Positions 1 to 9,868 of a DNA stretch of 64,000 nt are shown one piece after another. Position 1 is the first letter of the stretch, and each line of letters begins with the position of its first letter. The position numbers and the translations under genes are program-made. Under the pieces are notes generated by a model. It worked only from the letters and a program-made list of their open reading frames with translations, ran no database searches and was not told where the DNA came from. The stretch comes from Pyropia yezoensis (Eukaryota > Rhodophyta > Bangiophyceae > Bangiales > Bangiaceae), in the NCBI GenBank assembly GCA_009829735.1, contig CM020618.1, forward strand, positions 16,167,346 through 16,231,345, read 5' to 3'.

Positions 1-2187
1 TTCCTGGGAATGTGCAATGTATACCGACGGTTCGTCAAGGACTTCGCTCGGATAGCTAAACCGTTAACGGTTCTTACGAGCAGTACCTTACCCAAGGTAC
101 TCCAACCCCCTTCGCCTAGCGAAGAGGAGGCATTCGAGTCGCTGAAGCGAGCCCTGCTAGCCCCACCCGTCCTTGCGTTACCGCATAGACGGGGTACCTT
201 CGTCATCGATGTCGATGCATGTGATACACAAGTGGGATGCACCCTGTTACAGGGAGAGACGTTGATCGGTACCGATAACGTTATCCCGGACCTACGTCCG
301 GTAGGGTACTTCAGCCGGACACTCAACCCGGCTGAGCGGAACTATAGTGCCACCGAGCGTGAATGCCTCGGAGTTATATGGGCAGTGCAACTGCTCCGTC
401 CATACCTGGAGGGCTCCAGGTTCATCGTGAGGTCCGACCACGAACCCCTACGATGGCTCCTCAACCTTGGTGACAAGGATTCCGATAGCCATGGGAGGCT
501 AGCCCGATGGAGGCTGAAGATGGCCGAGCACGACTACCGCACGGTGTATAAGGCTGGGTCAACCCACCACCTCGGAGACGCGTTGTCTCGACTCGACACC
601 CCGAGCGGGGATACCCGCCCGGTGGACGAGGACATCCCGGTGGTACCGGTGTGCATGGTGGGTAATGCTACCCAGGGTATGGCTGACCATACCATGGCAC
701 ACCTTGCGTGCCCATTGACCCTCGCGGACTTCCGCGAGGCACAGGCCAACGACGATGACTGTAGACGTCATCGTGCTAACCTCCTGGCCGGTACGGCCGG
801 CATCTTCTCCGAGAACGAAGACGGACTCATATACCGGCGGGCACCCGCCGATGGACGACATCAAGTCGTGGTTCCCGTGTCCTTACGGCAAGCCGTCATG
901 GAACGAGAACATGAGAACCCTACAGCCGGACACCCGGGGGGTTCACGTATGTTCGCAGCAATGCGCAGGTTCTTCTACTGGCCAGCAATGGCCGTCGACG
1001 TGGTCGACCACGTAAGGGGATGCCACCCCTGTGCGCGTAACCGCATGAGTCTACATAGGCAGGCGTCTGCCATGAAGCTATTCCCACCCGATGGGCCCAA
1101 CGAGCAAGTCGCTATCGACATACTCGGGCCACTTCCGGTAACGGAAGAAGGGAACAGGTACATCCTGGTCATGTCTGACCGATTCACCAAGCTGTCACGA
1201 GCGGCAGCCATCCCGAATGATACGGCATACACGATCATGAACGCAGTGGTTGACCACTGGATCAGTGCATACGGAGTCATGAAGCAACTCCTCTCCGATA
1301 ACGGAGCAAACCTTACGTCGGCATTCTGCACAAAGGTCCTGGGCATGTTCGGTATCGAACCACGTCGGGCATCCGACTACCACCCGCAGTCCAACGGGCA
1401 GGTGGAGCGGTTCAACCGCACCATCGTAAAGATGCTACAGTGCTACGTGGCCGAGCACACGAACACTTGGGACAGGCTTCTGTCCGTACTCACCCTGGCA
1501 TACAATGCCAGGCCACATCGGAGCACAAACATTGCTCCGCTGGAGTGGGTCATGCCACTAGGCGTCGGTAACCTGACGCTGCCACCCGGCAGGTGCACTC
1601 GGTATGATACACCGAAGGGCCGACCCGCCGAACGCATCCACCTAGCTTGGTTGGCCAAGCTATCGTGGATGATTCCTAAGCTCAAGGGTGCCCTTGACAG
1701 AACACAACTTCGATATAAGAAGAACTTCGACGCCCGACTACGGGTGCGCAACGCAACCCTGGTAACAGGTGACTGGGTCTATATCAGACACCAGAAGTTC
1801 CGAGGGAACAAGCTTATGCAACCGGTCAAGGGACCGTACCAGATCCTCCACAGAGATGACCACTCTGTTATCTTACACTCCGATACGGAGATCCAACGCA
1901 TCAGTATGAATGATGTCACACCTGCTCCGAAGCCGGAACAGCCTCAGCCGGTACCGGCTGGGTTGCTACATGAAGCTCTTACAACCCACCGGTCGGATGA
2001 CCCGGTGGGACCGGATGGGATTCCATACCAAGTAGAGAGCGTGGTCGGACACACCGACCCAGACATACCAGGACCCTGGTACGTCAAGGTTATGTGGGTC
2101 GGATACGACTCACCCACCTGGGAACAGGCGGCAAATATACCCCGCCAACTACTCATGCCTTACATGAGGCGACGACGCCTACTGTAA
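1..2187 (+). CDS. pol: Pol polyprotein, C-terminal part (RNase H, integrase, chromodomain-like), partial
   Basis: The frame is open from the left edge (F-L-G-M-C-N-V-Y-R-R-F, the end of a gypsy reverse transcriptase) to a TAA at 2185. RNase H: FVIDVDACD, the ERECLG segment and RSDHEPLRWLL. Integrase: an HHCC zinc finger (HENP..., GHPGGSRM, CHPCARNRM), then the D-D-E core as AIDILGPLP, LLSDNGANL and NGQVERFNRT. The last 60 residues (YVKVMWVGYDSPTWEQ) form a chromodomain-like tail that may direct insertion to marked chromatin. No stop or frameshift is seen in the 2.2 kb present, so this pol half is intact. It differs from copy 2 by scattered substitutions; copy 2 also lacks one base near 53290 that is present here. 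Confidence 0.95.
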   Translation, partial: FLGMCNVYRRFVKDFARIAKPLTVLTSSTLPKVLQPPSPSEEEAFESLKRALLAPPVLALPHRRGTFVIDVDACDTQVGCTLLQGETLIGTDNVIPDLRPVGYFSRTLNPAERNYSATERECLGVIWAVQLLRPYLEGSRFIVRSDHEPLRWLLNLGDKDSDSHGRLARWRLKMAEHDYRTVYKAGSTHHLGDALSRLDTPSGDTRPVDEDIPVVPVCMVGNATQGMADHTMAHLACPLTLADFREAQANDDDCRRHRANLLAGTAGIFSENEDGLIYRRAPADGRHQVVVPVSLRQAVMEREHENPTAGHPGGSRMFAAMRRFFYWPAMAVDVVDHVRGCHPCARNRMSLHRQASAMKLFPPDGPNEQVAIDILGPLPVTEEGNRYILVMSDRFTKLSRAAAIPNDTAYTIMNAVVDHWISAYGVMKQLLSDNGANLTSAFCTKVLGMFGIEPRRASDYHPQSNGQVERFNRTIVKMLQCYVAEHTNTWDRLLSVLTLAYNARPHRSTNIAPLEWVMPLGVGNLTLPPGRCTRYDTPKGRPAERIHLAWLAKLSWMIPKLKGALDRTQLRYKKNFDARLRVRNATLVTGDWVYIRHQKFRGNKLMQPVKGPYQILHRDDHSVILHSDTEIQRISMNDVTPAPKPEQPQPVPAGLLHEALTTHRSDDPVGPDGIPYQVESVVGHTDPDIPGPWYVKVMWVGYDSPTWEQAANIPRQLLMPYMRRRRLL

Positions 2188-2644
2188 CAACCCAACCGAC
2201 ACCGACTTCGGCTGTTGGGGGGTGAGGCTTATACCTACTAAGTAGGGTGTGACATGGTTACGGCAGACTTAGGTTTCTAAGTCGAACCAAGCTTAGGTAA
2301 CTAAGTAGAGCTAAGCTTAGGTAACTAAGTAAAAACCTGAACCTTAATAAGTTAACTTAAAGGTAAAGGCTAACTCCGATAATATCGAAGTAACTAGGGA
2401 GCTTACACGGGAGGATGACCTCCCCAAGCCAAGACACAAAGTGAGGGAGGATAACCTCCCCAAGCATGAACCAACCGGAAGAAGTTGGGCGGGAGGCAAG
2501 GCACCACTGAGCCAGAAGGGGTACTCCCCAGGGCAGCAAACAGAGGCAAGCAATGCCCCCAGCGGGGGATGAGTTTATACTCACTACTACCCGGCTACCA
2601 TAAGGGTTGCCGGGACCCTCTCCCTCACAAACAAATAGCACTCC
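2188..2644. other. Spacer between convergent pol and antisense frame, with 24-bp tandem repeat
   Basis: This 457-bp stretch lies between the pol stop and the stop of the minus-strand frame, so it should contain 3' ends of transcripts from both strands. It has two 18-base copies of AGCTTAGGTAACTAAGTA starting at 2290 and 2314 (24-bp period), with a weaker third unit before them. The matching spacer of copy 2 (61535-61894) is about 100 bp shorter and lacks this array, so the spacer diverges faster than the flanking pol. No coding sequence is seen. Confidence 0.6.
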
Positions 2645-5092
2645 TCAGTGGGTAGACCCACTGCCCGAGGGAGGCCACTCACGCGTAAGCGCGTATACCT
2701 CCGTGCTCCACCGGTCGGCAATGTCACGACGGTCGACCACCCGAGTTACCTCGGTGCATAACTGGACGAGGGTGCTGCGGCCAGCCTCCACGTCCTCCAG
2801 AGCTTTCTGGAGGCGGTCCAGCACGCCACCAAAGCAACGCGCTGACCCAACCAGCGCAGCACCTGGGGGGATATCCCCCCAGCTAACAGAGAGACCCCCA
2901 CGCATTGCGCGGGTAACAAGGGCGTCAACGCCTTCATACCAGAGACGGGGACCCCCGTCATGTAGGACAGGGGCGGGAGGTGACACTGGCGCAGCCAGAG
3001 GAGCCACAGGAGCCGACACGGCTACCACCGGAGCCGGTGACACCTGATACGAGGCCCGGTAGGACCCTACCGAAGGGGCTCCACCGTAACCACGGCGGTA
3101 ATCCGCCCGACGACGGGACACCTCACGCTCCCCACCCGCAGAGCCCCACTCTCGGGGACGACGGCCAACCGCCGCAGGCATCGGGTTACCGAACCACGGA
3201 GCAAGGACCTGAAGAGGGTCATGGATAACCATGGGAATACCCAGGTCAGGAACGGCCTCGGTGGACGCCCACCCATGGCAACTAGGCTCACCCGGCTGAG
3301 TACGCCGGACACGCAACGAGTGACGAGGCAAGGGGGAAGCCCCAGCCTGCGGGTCCCGGTACGGGGGAAGGGCCAACACCCCAGCCCAGTTCACGGCATC
3401 GTGAACAGCCAGCAGGGCCTCGAACTCCCGGGCCAACCCGGTCTTGGCGGCTATCAGATCCACGCCCAACTGCGCGATGTGCCGACGGACACCCGTCGGA
3501 AGATGAAACAGACGACCCTGCCGGCGGACGGACAGCAAGAAGGATGAAGCCTGCCCGAGGGTAACCTCAAGGGTGAAGGTACCCTGCAACGGGTGGACCG
3601 GCCGGGAGGCCAACACACTCCCGAAGTATCGGAGGCAGGAGCCGGTGTCGAACCGGAAAGCAGGGGCGGGTTCCCACCCCTCCTGCCATAGCGGCGGGCG
3701 CACGGGAGTGTATACCGGAGCACGACCGTTGCCGGTCTGCAACGCACACGTTATATCCGTGCGGAACGCATCCGCCATGACACCATGGTTACGTCGCCAA
3801 CTCGACGCCGACTTCAACCCCGCCATGGGCGGGTAGGGAGCCGTCAACGACAGATACGGGGGTACCCCCGGGTAGTAGTCAAAGTCGGGATACCGACCGG
3901 TACGGCTCACCGTCTCCCCAAACGCAACCGGCTCCGCCGCCGCCGCAATCCCCCGAGCACTAGCCGGGTAGTCAATCTCCCGCGGCAACGCGGGGGCAAT
4001 CAAGTCGCAGACCCCGAAGTTGGGGTCGAGGTAGACCTCACCCCGTCCCACCCGGGTGCGCCAGAGCTGCGCATGCCGGTCGTCCGGCTGACTCAGGATC
4101 CAATGGTGTTCCACCCGGACCGCGTTCGGCTGGTTGACCAGCCGCACCAACTCCCGCTCCCAGCACGGGTCCACCTTGACGCGCCGGGAGGATTCTCCAC
4201 GGGGATGCACCAGGTGGAAGTCCACCCGCATACGCCCATCGGACTCCATCGACTCTTGCACCGTGAGGCCTCGAACCCGAGCCACCAAGTCGGACACCGA
4301 CATGGCGGGTTGACCCGCCGCCACGGCGACGCCGCCACCCAACGGGGCAACCCGGGCAGGACCAGGAAGAATCGGGGGCGCCGGGGGACGCACCACCGGC
4401 AGAGGGGCCGACGTCGGAGATGGACGAGGCCGAGGAGGAAGAAGAAGGGCGGGCGCCCGCCCGGAGTAACTCCCGGTGTCAACCGCCATGGGAGAAGGAG
4501 CGTCTTGACCGCTCGACGCCCGCGGCACCGCAGGTACGGCACCGGCGCCGGCACCACCCGTCGGCGTAGCCCCCGCCTCGGAAGTGGAAGGCGCTGGGAC
4601 AGCCTCCGGAGCCGGAGCCCCGGCCGTGCGGACACCCGCACCGTCTTGACCCACCGCACCGGGGGTCGCACCGCCACCACCACCCGCGTCAACGTCGGGA
4701 CCACCTCGAGGAGTCACCGCCCGGACACCCGGACCACCTTGACCAGCCGGAGTCGGCTGCGGGTCGCCACCTCCGCCGCGGGGCGGACCATCTTGAGGTA
4801 CCTGCGGTGAGCCGGCATCGGCACCAGGCCCCATCCGGGCAGCCGGCAGAGAGGGGGTAGAAGCCGCCACGCGCGGTTGACCGCCGGGTTGACCTCCGGC
4901 CGACGGCACCGTCGTGCCGCTGCACACGGACGACAGTCCTCCGGCCGACAGACGGACGGACACCGCAGGCCCGTCGTCGTCAGACGAGCTCACCCCGTAA
5001 CGCGCAGCGTCGGGACCGACAGGCGCGTCGTCCTCCATCTCCTCCCCGATCAGGAGGTCTTCCTCCTCTTCAAGCACCTGGGGATAGGACAT
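2645..5092 (-). CDS. Antisense retrotransposon protein, family A (aORF-A copy 1)
   Basis: An 815-residue frame on the strand opposite to pol, lying between pol and the 3' LTR. The chosen ATG at 5092 opens an acidic N-terminus (MSYPQVLEEEEDLLIGEEME); the open frame extends further upstream without another likely start. The first ~350 residues are Pro/Gly/Ala-rich and low-complexity; the next ~450 are a well-mixed, probably globular domain with motifs GVPPYLSL, RPPLWQEGWEP, LRYFGSVLASRP and VRRQGRLFHLP. These motifs align with the antisense frames of families B and C. Copy 2 keeps the frame through a strongly diverged N-terminus but has one stop (near 62360). Function unknown; I recognise no enzyme motif. 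It could be a regulatory, Gag-like or Env-like accessory protein. Confidence 0.75.
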   Translation of the reverse strand: MSYPQVLEEEEDLLIGEEMEDDAPVGPDAARYGVSSSDDDGPAVSVRLSAGGLSSVCSGTTVPSAGGQPGGQPRVAASTPSLPAARMGPGADAGSPQVPQDGPPRGGGGDPQPTPAGQGGPGVRAVTPRGGPDVDAGGGGGATPGAVGQDGAGVRTAGAPAPEAVPAPSTSEAGATPTGGAGAGAVPAVPRASSGQDAPSPMAVDTGSYSGRAPALLLPPRPRPSPTSAPLPVVRPPAPPILPGPARVAPLGGGVAVAAGQPAMSVSDLVARVRGLTVQESMESDGRMRVDFHLVHPRGESSRRVKVDPCWERELVRLVNQPNAVRVEHHWILSQPDDRHAQLWRTRVGRGEVYLDPNFGVCDLIAPALPREIDYPASARGIAAAAEPVAFGETVSRTGRYPDFDYYPGVPPYLSLTAPYPPMAGLKSASSWRRNHGVMADAFRTDITCALQTGNGRAPVYTPVRPPLWQEGWEPAPAFRFDTGSCLRYFGSVLASRPVHPLQGTFTLEVTLGQASSFLLSVRRQGRLFHLPTGVRRHIAQLGVDLIAAKTGLAREFEALLAVHDAVNWAGVLALPPYRDPQAGASPLPRHSLRVRRTQPGEPSCHGWASTEAVPDLGIPMVIHDPLQVLAPWFGNPMPAAVGRRPREWGSAGGEREVSRRRADYRRGYGGAPSVGSYRASYQVSPAPVVAVSAPVAPLAAPVSPPAPVLHDGGPRLWYEGVDALVTRAMRGGLSVSWGDIPPGAALVGSARCFGGVLDRLQKALEDVEAGRSTLVQLCTEVTRVVDRRDIADRWSTEVYALTREWPPSGSGSTH

Positions 5093-5666
5093 GATAACGG
5101 GTGCGGAGTCCCCCGCGCCCACAAGCCGTCGACGGCTACAACCCGGTACGGTGGGATAACCGGGACGAGCCAGGGAAGCGCGGACACCCGCGCTTATGAC
5201 CACAAACGGCCACGAGAAGCGCCGCAGGCACGCGGGTCGACCCGCGCCCCACGGGGCTACGACCGCGCTCCACCCAGGCACCTGGGCGGGACGGGGCCAC
5301 ACCCACACACGGGGTAAGTAAGGGGGGTCACCCCCAACCGCCCCCACGCAACGCGGGCAGCCCCCGCCCCCCACTCAATCGTCCACACGAGAGGGGCCCC
5401 CCTACCACCAGGCACCTGGTGGCGGATCCGCTTGCACCACCCCTCGGAAAGGGGGGGCGTGAACAGCAACCCGCATCGGGAATTTAACGGTCCGGAAAAC
5501 GGATCGTGTGTGTGTACCACGCAAAGGGGGGCACCGCCCTGAGACAACCTCGAAAAGGGGTGTCTGTCGCGACGGGGCGCAAAGCCCCACCCGACGGGTA
5601 AACGGTCACGCGACCCACTTACATTCGGTAACCCGAATGCAACTCGACCCGAGGACGGGCCGAATC
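5093..5666. other. Leader between 3' LTR and antisense frame of family A copy 1
   Basis: About 570 bp, GC-rich, without a credible gene. The minus-strand open frame runs part-way into it (to about 5374) but has no better ATG. It should contain the start site and 5' leader of any antisense transcript. No TATA box is evident on the minus strand. Confidence 0.4.
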
Positions 5667-5679
5667 TAAGGGGGGGATA
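5667..5679 (+). other. Polypurine tract of family A copy 1
   Basis: The sequence TAAGGGGGGGATA directly precedes the LTR start TGTAGCAATATGG. A purine run touching the 3' LTR is where plus-strand DNA synthesis is primed in LTR retrotransposons. Confidence 0.8.
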
Positions 5680-6042
5680 TGTAGCAATATGGTTGTCCGT
5701 ATTGTGACCCTAATATTAGGGGGGCTACTTCTAATCCTTAACTTTCAATTTGAGAGTCCGTACTGGTCACGGTATCTATAAGTTACGTATGACCAGAGGG
5801 ACTTGCATCTTGGGGTGGAGGGTAGTTAGTAGTGTCTCCGAGGGTTTATAACGAGGGGGCCGGTGGCGAATCCACCGCCGGCCAAGGTAGAACAACAAAC
5901 CCCTCCCATTTGGGCTCCCATCTTGGTCCCGTGGCTTGCGCTCCAAGGACAGCAACCTTGGCCTCCCGGTGACGTTGGTGCCGATCCCCCTTGGTGAGTG
6001 TTCCCTGAGAGTGGACGCGCGACGGATCCCTATTGTGCTACA
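5680..6042 (+). repeat. 3' LTR of family A copy 1
   Basis: A 363-bp LTR beginning TGTAGCAATATGG and ending TTGTGCTACA, so the tips TGTAGCA/TGCTACA are inverted repeats. It is closely similar to the solo LTR at 29111-29473 and the 5' LTR at 47332-47695. The short open frame that crosses its right edge (5936-6304) is a chance fusion of LTR sequence to the interrupted family B pol tail. Confidence 0.92.
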
Positions 6043-6304
6043 CCCAGCTTGGGCGCGTGCGTTGGAATCGTGGCGCCTCCCCTCACTGCCTGCGGCCAAA
6101 CAGGGCCCGCAGGAGTACGTGTTCGATAAGTTCATCGACCACGGATGGGATGAAGACACTGACCGCCTCATGTTGAGGGTGCGTTGGTTTGGCTACAAAG
6201 CCAAGGATGATACGTGGGAGTATGTGGAGGACCTTCCCGCTGAGAAGGTCCGGGCGTACTGTGCCCGGAATGAGATAGACCCTAACAGCCCTCCCTCAAC
6301 GTGA
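6043..6304 (+). pseudogene. pol: Interrupted pol tail with chromodomain (family B copy 1)
   Basis: The last ~85 residues of family B Pol, from PAWARALESWRLPSL to the TGA after SPPST. It contains a clear chromodomain (EYVFDKFIDHGWDED, LRVRWFGYKAKDDTWEYVED). It is cut off from the rest of pol by the family A insertion. Confidence 0.9.
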
Positions 6305-6415
6305 GGGAAGGCCGAGCAACAGTGCCAAGAGAGTGCTTCAAGTCGAAGTGGTACGCAGAGTAGCTTTTAACTACAGCCCTAACCCTCACACTCTCACAAC
6401 AAAGGCAGCTGCCAA

Positions 6416-8359
6416 CTAGGCACGCATGCTAGACTCTCCCACTCCACGGCCCTCGCCCTCACGTGGAGGCGAGCGGCGAGACCCACGCCGATAACGGTCT
6501 CCACTTGTTGAAGGGGGCGGCGGCTCCAAGTCGGAACGGTCGCGCCCCTCACGGTCGCGCAAGTGGCGCCGACCGTGGCCACTCTTCTGCCTGGTCTTGC
6601 GCGCAAGTTTGCGACGCAGACGCTGGACAGACTCCGTCTCCGACGGGGTAGAGGACTCCGAAACGGAGTAAGACAACTCGTCTTCCGATACGGAAGGAGA
6701 GCGCCGCGAGTGTCGGCGACGACGGCGAGGAGGCGAGTATGCCCGGCTCGCGCGACGCTTGCCACGCCCAAGTGGGGCTGGCTGGGGCATGATAGCCCCA
6801 ATGCGAGCCAACTCGGCTGTCATAAACTCCGCCACCGACTCGCAACTCGCGGTCGCCACTGCAGTACGAACGCGCTCCTCAAGTTGAGGAGTCTCGGAAC
6901 TCTGTAGGGTTGCGGTCGACGCGGCCAACCAGGAAATGGTGCGCACCAACGTGGTGATCATCATCTCTGAGGTTAGAGGCGTGGGCGGCAACACCAACTT
7001 GGGGTATACCGTCAGGAGGGTGGCCCCCAAGTTGGGGGACACCGGGGTGGAAGACTCCACGGCCACGCTGATCGGGATGTTCCCGTGAGGTTGGAAAGAA
7101 ACAGGAGGAAGCGGAGGGGCCCGCCGAGGTGGCGGTACCCGGGTGTAACTGCGACCCCGACTTGGGGCCCCCGCAGTGGGTTGAGTCATATGGTCATCAT
7201 AGGACGGCACGGCCATAACTATGGGCTTGTCCGGGGGTGGCGCAGTGTGGCGATCCACCCCCGGGGCATACGGGTAGTCCCCGATGCCCAATCCCTCTCG
7301 TAGGACCACACGGCCGTCGTGAAGTTCACGAGCGACCCACACGAACTGGCGAAGTGCGCCATCGTCCTTGGGCCCACGAGTGGGGCGGCGCAACTTGTGC
7401 TCAATGCTCTCCCACTCGATAAACTTATGGAGCCGGAGCATCTCCTCAAGTAGAGTGAGTTGTCCTGATGAGCGCCCCTCAGCAACTAGCTGAGGGGTGA
7501 GCTGTTCCAAACCTTGGAGGAGCCGGAGGGGGAGATGTCAGAGCATCCCCCGCCGCTGAACACAGGACACCCAGGTCGACATGACCTCGAGGAGCCACTG
7601 GGTGGCCAACATGGCCCACACCAGGTGATCAGGGGCAGCCGTCAACATGACGGAGCCGAAGTGGTCAAGCAACCGTGGCAACAACGCCGGGAACCCGTAG
7701 GGGACCTCAACTTGTGGCCACCACTCGGGCTTCTTCGGATAGTACTGCTCCTTACTGGCAGCAGACTGTTGAGGAATCTCAAGTTGAGCCGAGGTCACAA
7801 AGTAGGGACCTCGCCGGAAGTCTTTCTCCATCCGCACATCAAAGTGATGAGTGTGCGGATCGGCCTCGTGGAGGTACGGTGGGCGAGTTGCCACAGCGTC
7901 CCACGTGAAGGTCGGCAAGTCGCCGGGACCCGGGATAGTTCCCCCGCGGTCCACCATGGCCTTGGCACGCTGAACGTCCTCAACCTCCTCATCGTCCAGG
8001 AAGGCAAACTGGTCCGTCCTGAAGCCGGCAGGGAACCCGACCCTACGGGGATACTTCTCCCGTAGGCGGTCCCATACCCGGCCCATCGCTGCGCCAAGTC
8101 GGCCACAGCGAAGAACAGTCAGCCCCTCCTCATAGAGAGGCCAAGCGGGGTAAAACCACCGCCCCAAGGCCTCACGCGGGACAACTTGTCCCGCCTCCGG
8201 GGGAGACCCCGCCGTCAACCCAAAGCCGGGTGACGCGGGAGTCCCGTGCCCCGGAGCGATCGCGGAGCCCCCGCCGGAAGTCCCGGCGGGTGCTGCCCCG
8301 TAGGAGGTGTCCTCCATGCGCTCGTCAAGAGAGTCCGTCTCCACTCCCGGAGTCGCCAT
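6416..8359 (-). CDS. Antisense retrotransposon protein, family B (aORF-B copy 1), with in-frame TGA
   Basis: A minus-strand frame between pol and the 3' LTR, 647 codons from the ATG at 8359, which sits in a strong GCCATGG context. One TGA interrupts it at 7538-7540. The downstream part has no ATG at its head (the next usable start there is TTG), and the amino-acid match with aORF-A runs straight through the stop, so this is one gene with an in-frame TGA rather than two genes. The 5' half has PPYL, the YPKKPEWWPQ segment and HFGSV motifs; the 3' half has an Arg/Ser-rich tail. The matching frame at 39371-41314 has the same TGA. Either the source element was already mutant or the TGA is read through. 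Confidence 0.7.
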
Positions 8360-8683
8360 GGCTCTCCCCAAGTTGGGGAGAGACGCTCTGGCTATCGCAG
8401 CACGAGACCCGCCTCGAGTTGAGGGGGACTCGGATCGTGGGTATACGGGTGGCCTCCCCAGCGTGGGGCGGCCCAGTGGAAGGTGAAGGGGAGGTGGTGG
8501 TGATGGTGAAGTGTGAACTGAGGAGAGCAAGCTGCCGAGTGGGCAAGCTTGAGGAGAGGGGCGGTCAACGTGACCGCCTCCACATCCGTGTTACGTACTC
8601 GATGGGGGACAGCAAGTCGCGCCCCCAACGCCGAGACGTGCGTTTACGCACCCCCTCACAGGGCCGACCGGGTCGGTCGGAAC

Positions 8684-8697
8684 TGAGGAGAGGGGAG
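8684..8697 (+). other. Polypurine tract of family B copy 1
   Basis: TGAGGAGAGGGGAG immediately precedes the LTR start TGTGGCAGTATTG; the identical tract is found before the 3' LTR of copy 2. Confidence 0.8.
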
Positions 8698-9166
8698 TGT
8701 GGCAGTATTGACCCCCAGGTAGGGGGGCAACACGTGCCATGCAAGGGGCGGCAGGCCACTAGCCTGATCCGTTCCTCCCCCTGCATTTGGGTCCATATTC
8801 CCTAAGTTTGGGATAGTTAGCTTAGTAGTAAATCCAACTTGGATTTGAGGGTTTTCTGCATTTATCGTCTTGAATTTTCGTGTGGCCCGGTGGGCAGGTG
8901 CTGGGGTGGGAGATTCTGAGTGGCGAGATTCTGAGTGGACCCTGGGGGGATAAGGGGAGGGACAGCGGGGCTTGGCCCTGCGTCCCCGTCCCGACCAAGA
9001 AACTGTTGGACCACACACCATCTTCTTGTTTGTCCGTGGGGGGTTTGCCCCACAACAGGGACAGAGTGTGTGCGACTTGCACTTCTTCCGGTTCCCCCGA
9101 CACGGGAGGCAGCCCTAGCACACCGCCCCAACTTGGGTGCCGTGTGTGCTTGTGGTTTTTGCCACA
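8698..9166 (+). repeat. 3' LTR of family B copy 1
   Basis: A 469-bp LTR beginning TGTGGCAGTATTG and ending TTTTTGCCACA (inverted tips TGTGGCA/TGCCACA), nearly identical to the LTRs at 32745-33213 and 41653-42121. The 5 bp after it are CTGAC; the partner duplication is outside the window. Confidence 0.93.
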
Positions 9167-9868
9167 CTGACAACGGTGGCATGGGACACAGCAAGTACGA
9201 CGAGTAGCGGCAGAAAGCAGTGGCCGCGATGGGCGGCGGCAACGGCGAGAGTGGCGGTGGCCGGGTTGACGTGAAGCGGGGGACGGGGGAGAGGGGTGAG
9301 GTGGCGGGGGCGGGGGGGGGGAAGGGGCCTAGCCTGGCGAGGTCGGGGGCCCGGCGCGGACGGGGGGGGTCACCACCCCTTTCTTGGCACGGGGTTAATG
9401 GACGTGTCAGTCCATGGGGTCGTAAGTAGCACAAATTAGCTCTCGCTGCACACGTGTGCCCCGCCGGTAAGGGGGTTTGGGTGCTGGACCGAGGGGAGCC
9501 CGCTGCCGCCGGCTGGCCGCCACTCCACCGCTGCCTCTGCCGCCGGCCTTCGACCCCCCCTGCCCCACTACCCTCGCCTGCGACGGCTGGCTGCCGCTGG
9601 CTCGCCGCGGACACAGCCGCTGTCGTGTGGCCGTCGCTGGCTCGCCGCTGCCACAGCCGCTGTCGAAGTGCCGAGTGAGCTGGGAGCGCGCCCGACTGCC
9701 TCGAGTGTGTCTCGCTTCTTCTACCTTGGCGGCGGCGGTGCACTTCAACTGGAACCAGCCCCACTTGGCGCGAGGCCACTTCTCTCGCTTCCGACGCTCA
9801 CCTTCCATTTTGTCAATCCCTTTTGGAACACGCCCGCCCCTGTATTGGCGCCACGACACGCGATCAGC
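9167..9868. other. GC-rich stretch upstream of an unknown gene
   Basis: G-rich to about 9380, then a more even, CTG/GCC-rich stretch leading to the gene at 9869. The open frame of that gene extends upstream to 9668 but without convincing protein. No recognised promoter element. Confidence 0.35.

Larger units (their letters stand above)
1..6042 (+). mobile_element. Ty3/gypsy chromodomain LTR retrotransposon, family A copy 1 (3' part)
   Basis: The element enters from the left edge inside pol (end of reverse transcriptase) and ends with a 363-bp LTR at 5680-6042. Order seen: RNase H, integrase, chromodomain-like tail, convergent spacer, a long minus-strand frame, a polypurine tract and the 3' LTR. 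The same order, nearly identical in pol, is found in copy 2 from 47332 to the right edge. The sequence directly after the LTR (from 6043) is the interior of a family B pol gene, so this copy most likely inserted into a family B element. The right 5-bp flank is CCCAG; its partner lies outside the window. Family placement is certain; the nesting is an inference. Confidence 0.93.
6043..9166 (+). mobile_element. Family B Ty3/gypsy element copy 1, 3' part (interrupted by family A)
   Basis: This segment matches 38998-42121 of the complete family B element at a constant offset of 32,955 and equal length (3,124 bp), so there is no net indel between the copies. It contains the end of pol, the antisense frame, a polypurine tract and a 3' LTR. 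It starts abruptly inside pol where the family A LTR ends; the left part presumably lies beyond the window on the other side of the family A insertion. Confidence 0.9.

Noticed and set aside
3785..4810. A 341-codon plus-strand frame inside the antisense gene of family A.
   Set aside because: It is Arg/Pro-rich shadow sequence; the minus-strand frame is longer and has homologues.
5936..6304. A small gene fusing LTR sequence to a chromodomain.
   Set aside because: It is an accidental join between the family A LTR and the interrupted family B pol tail.
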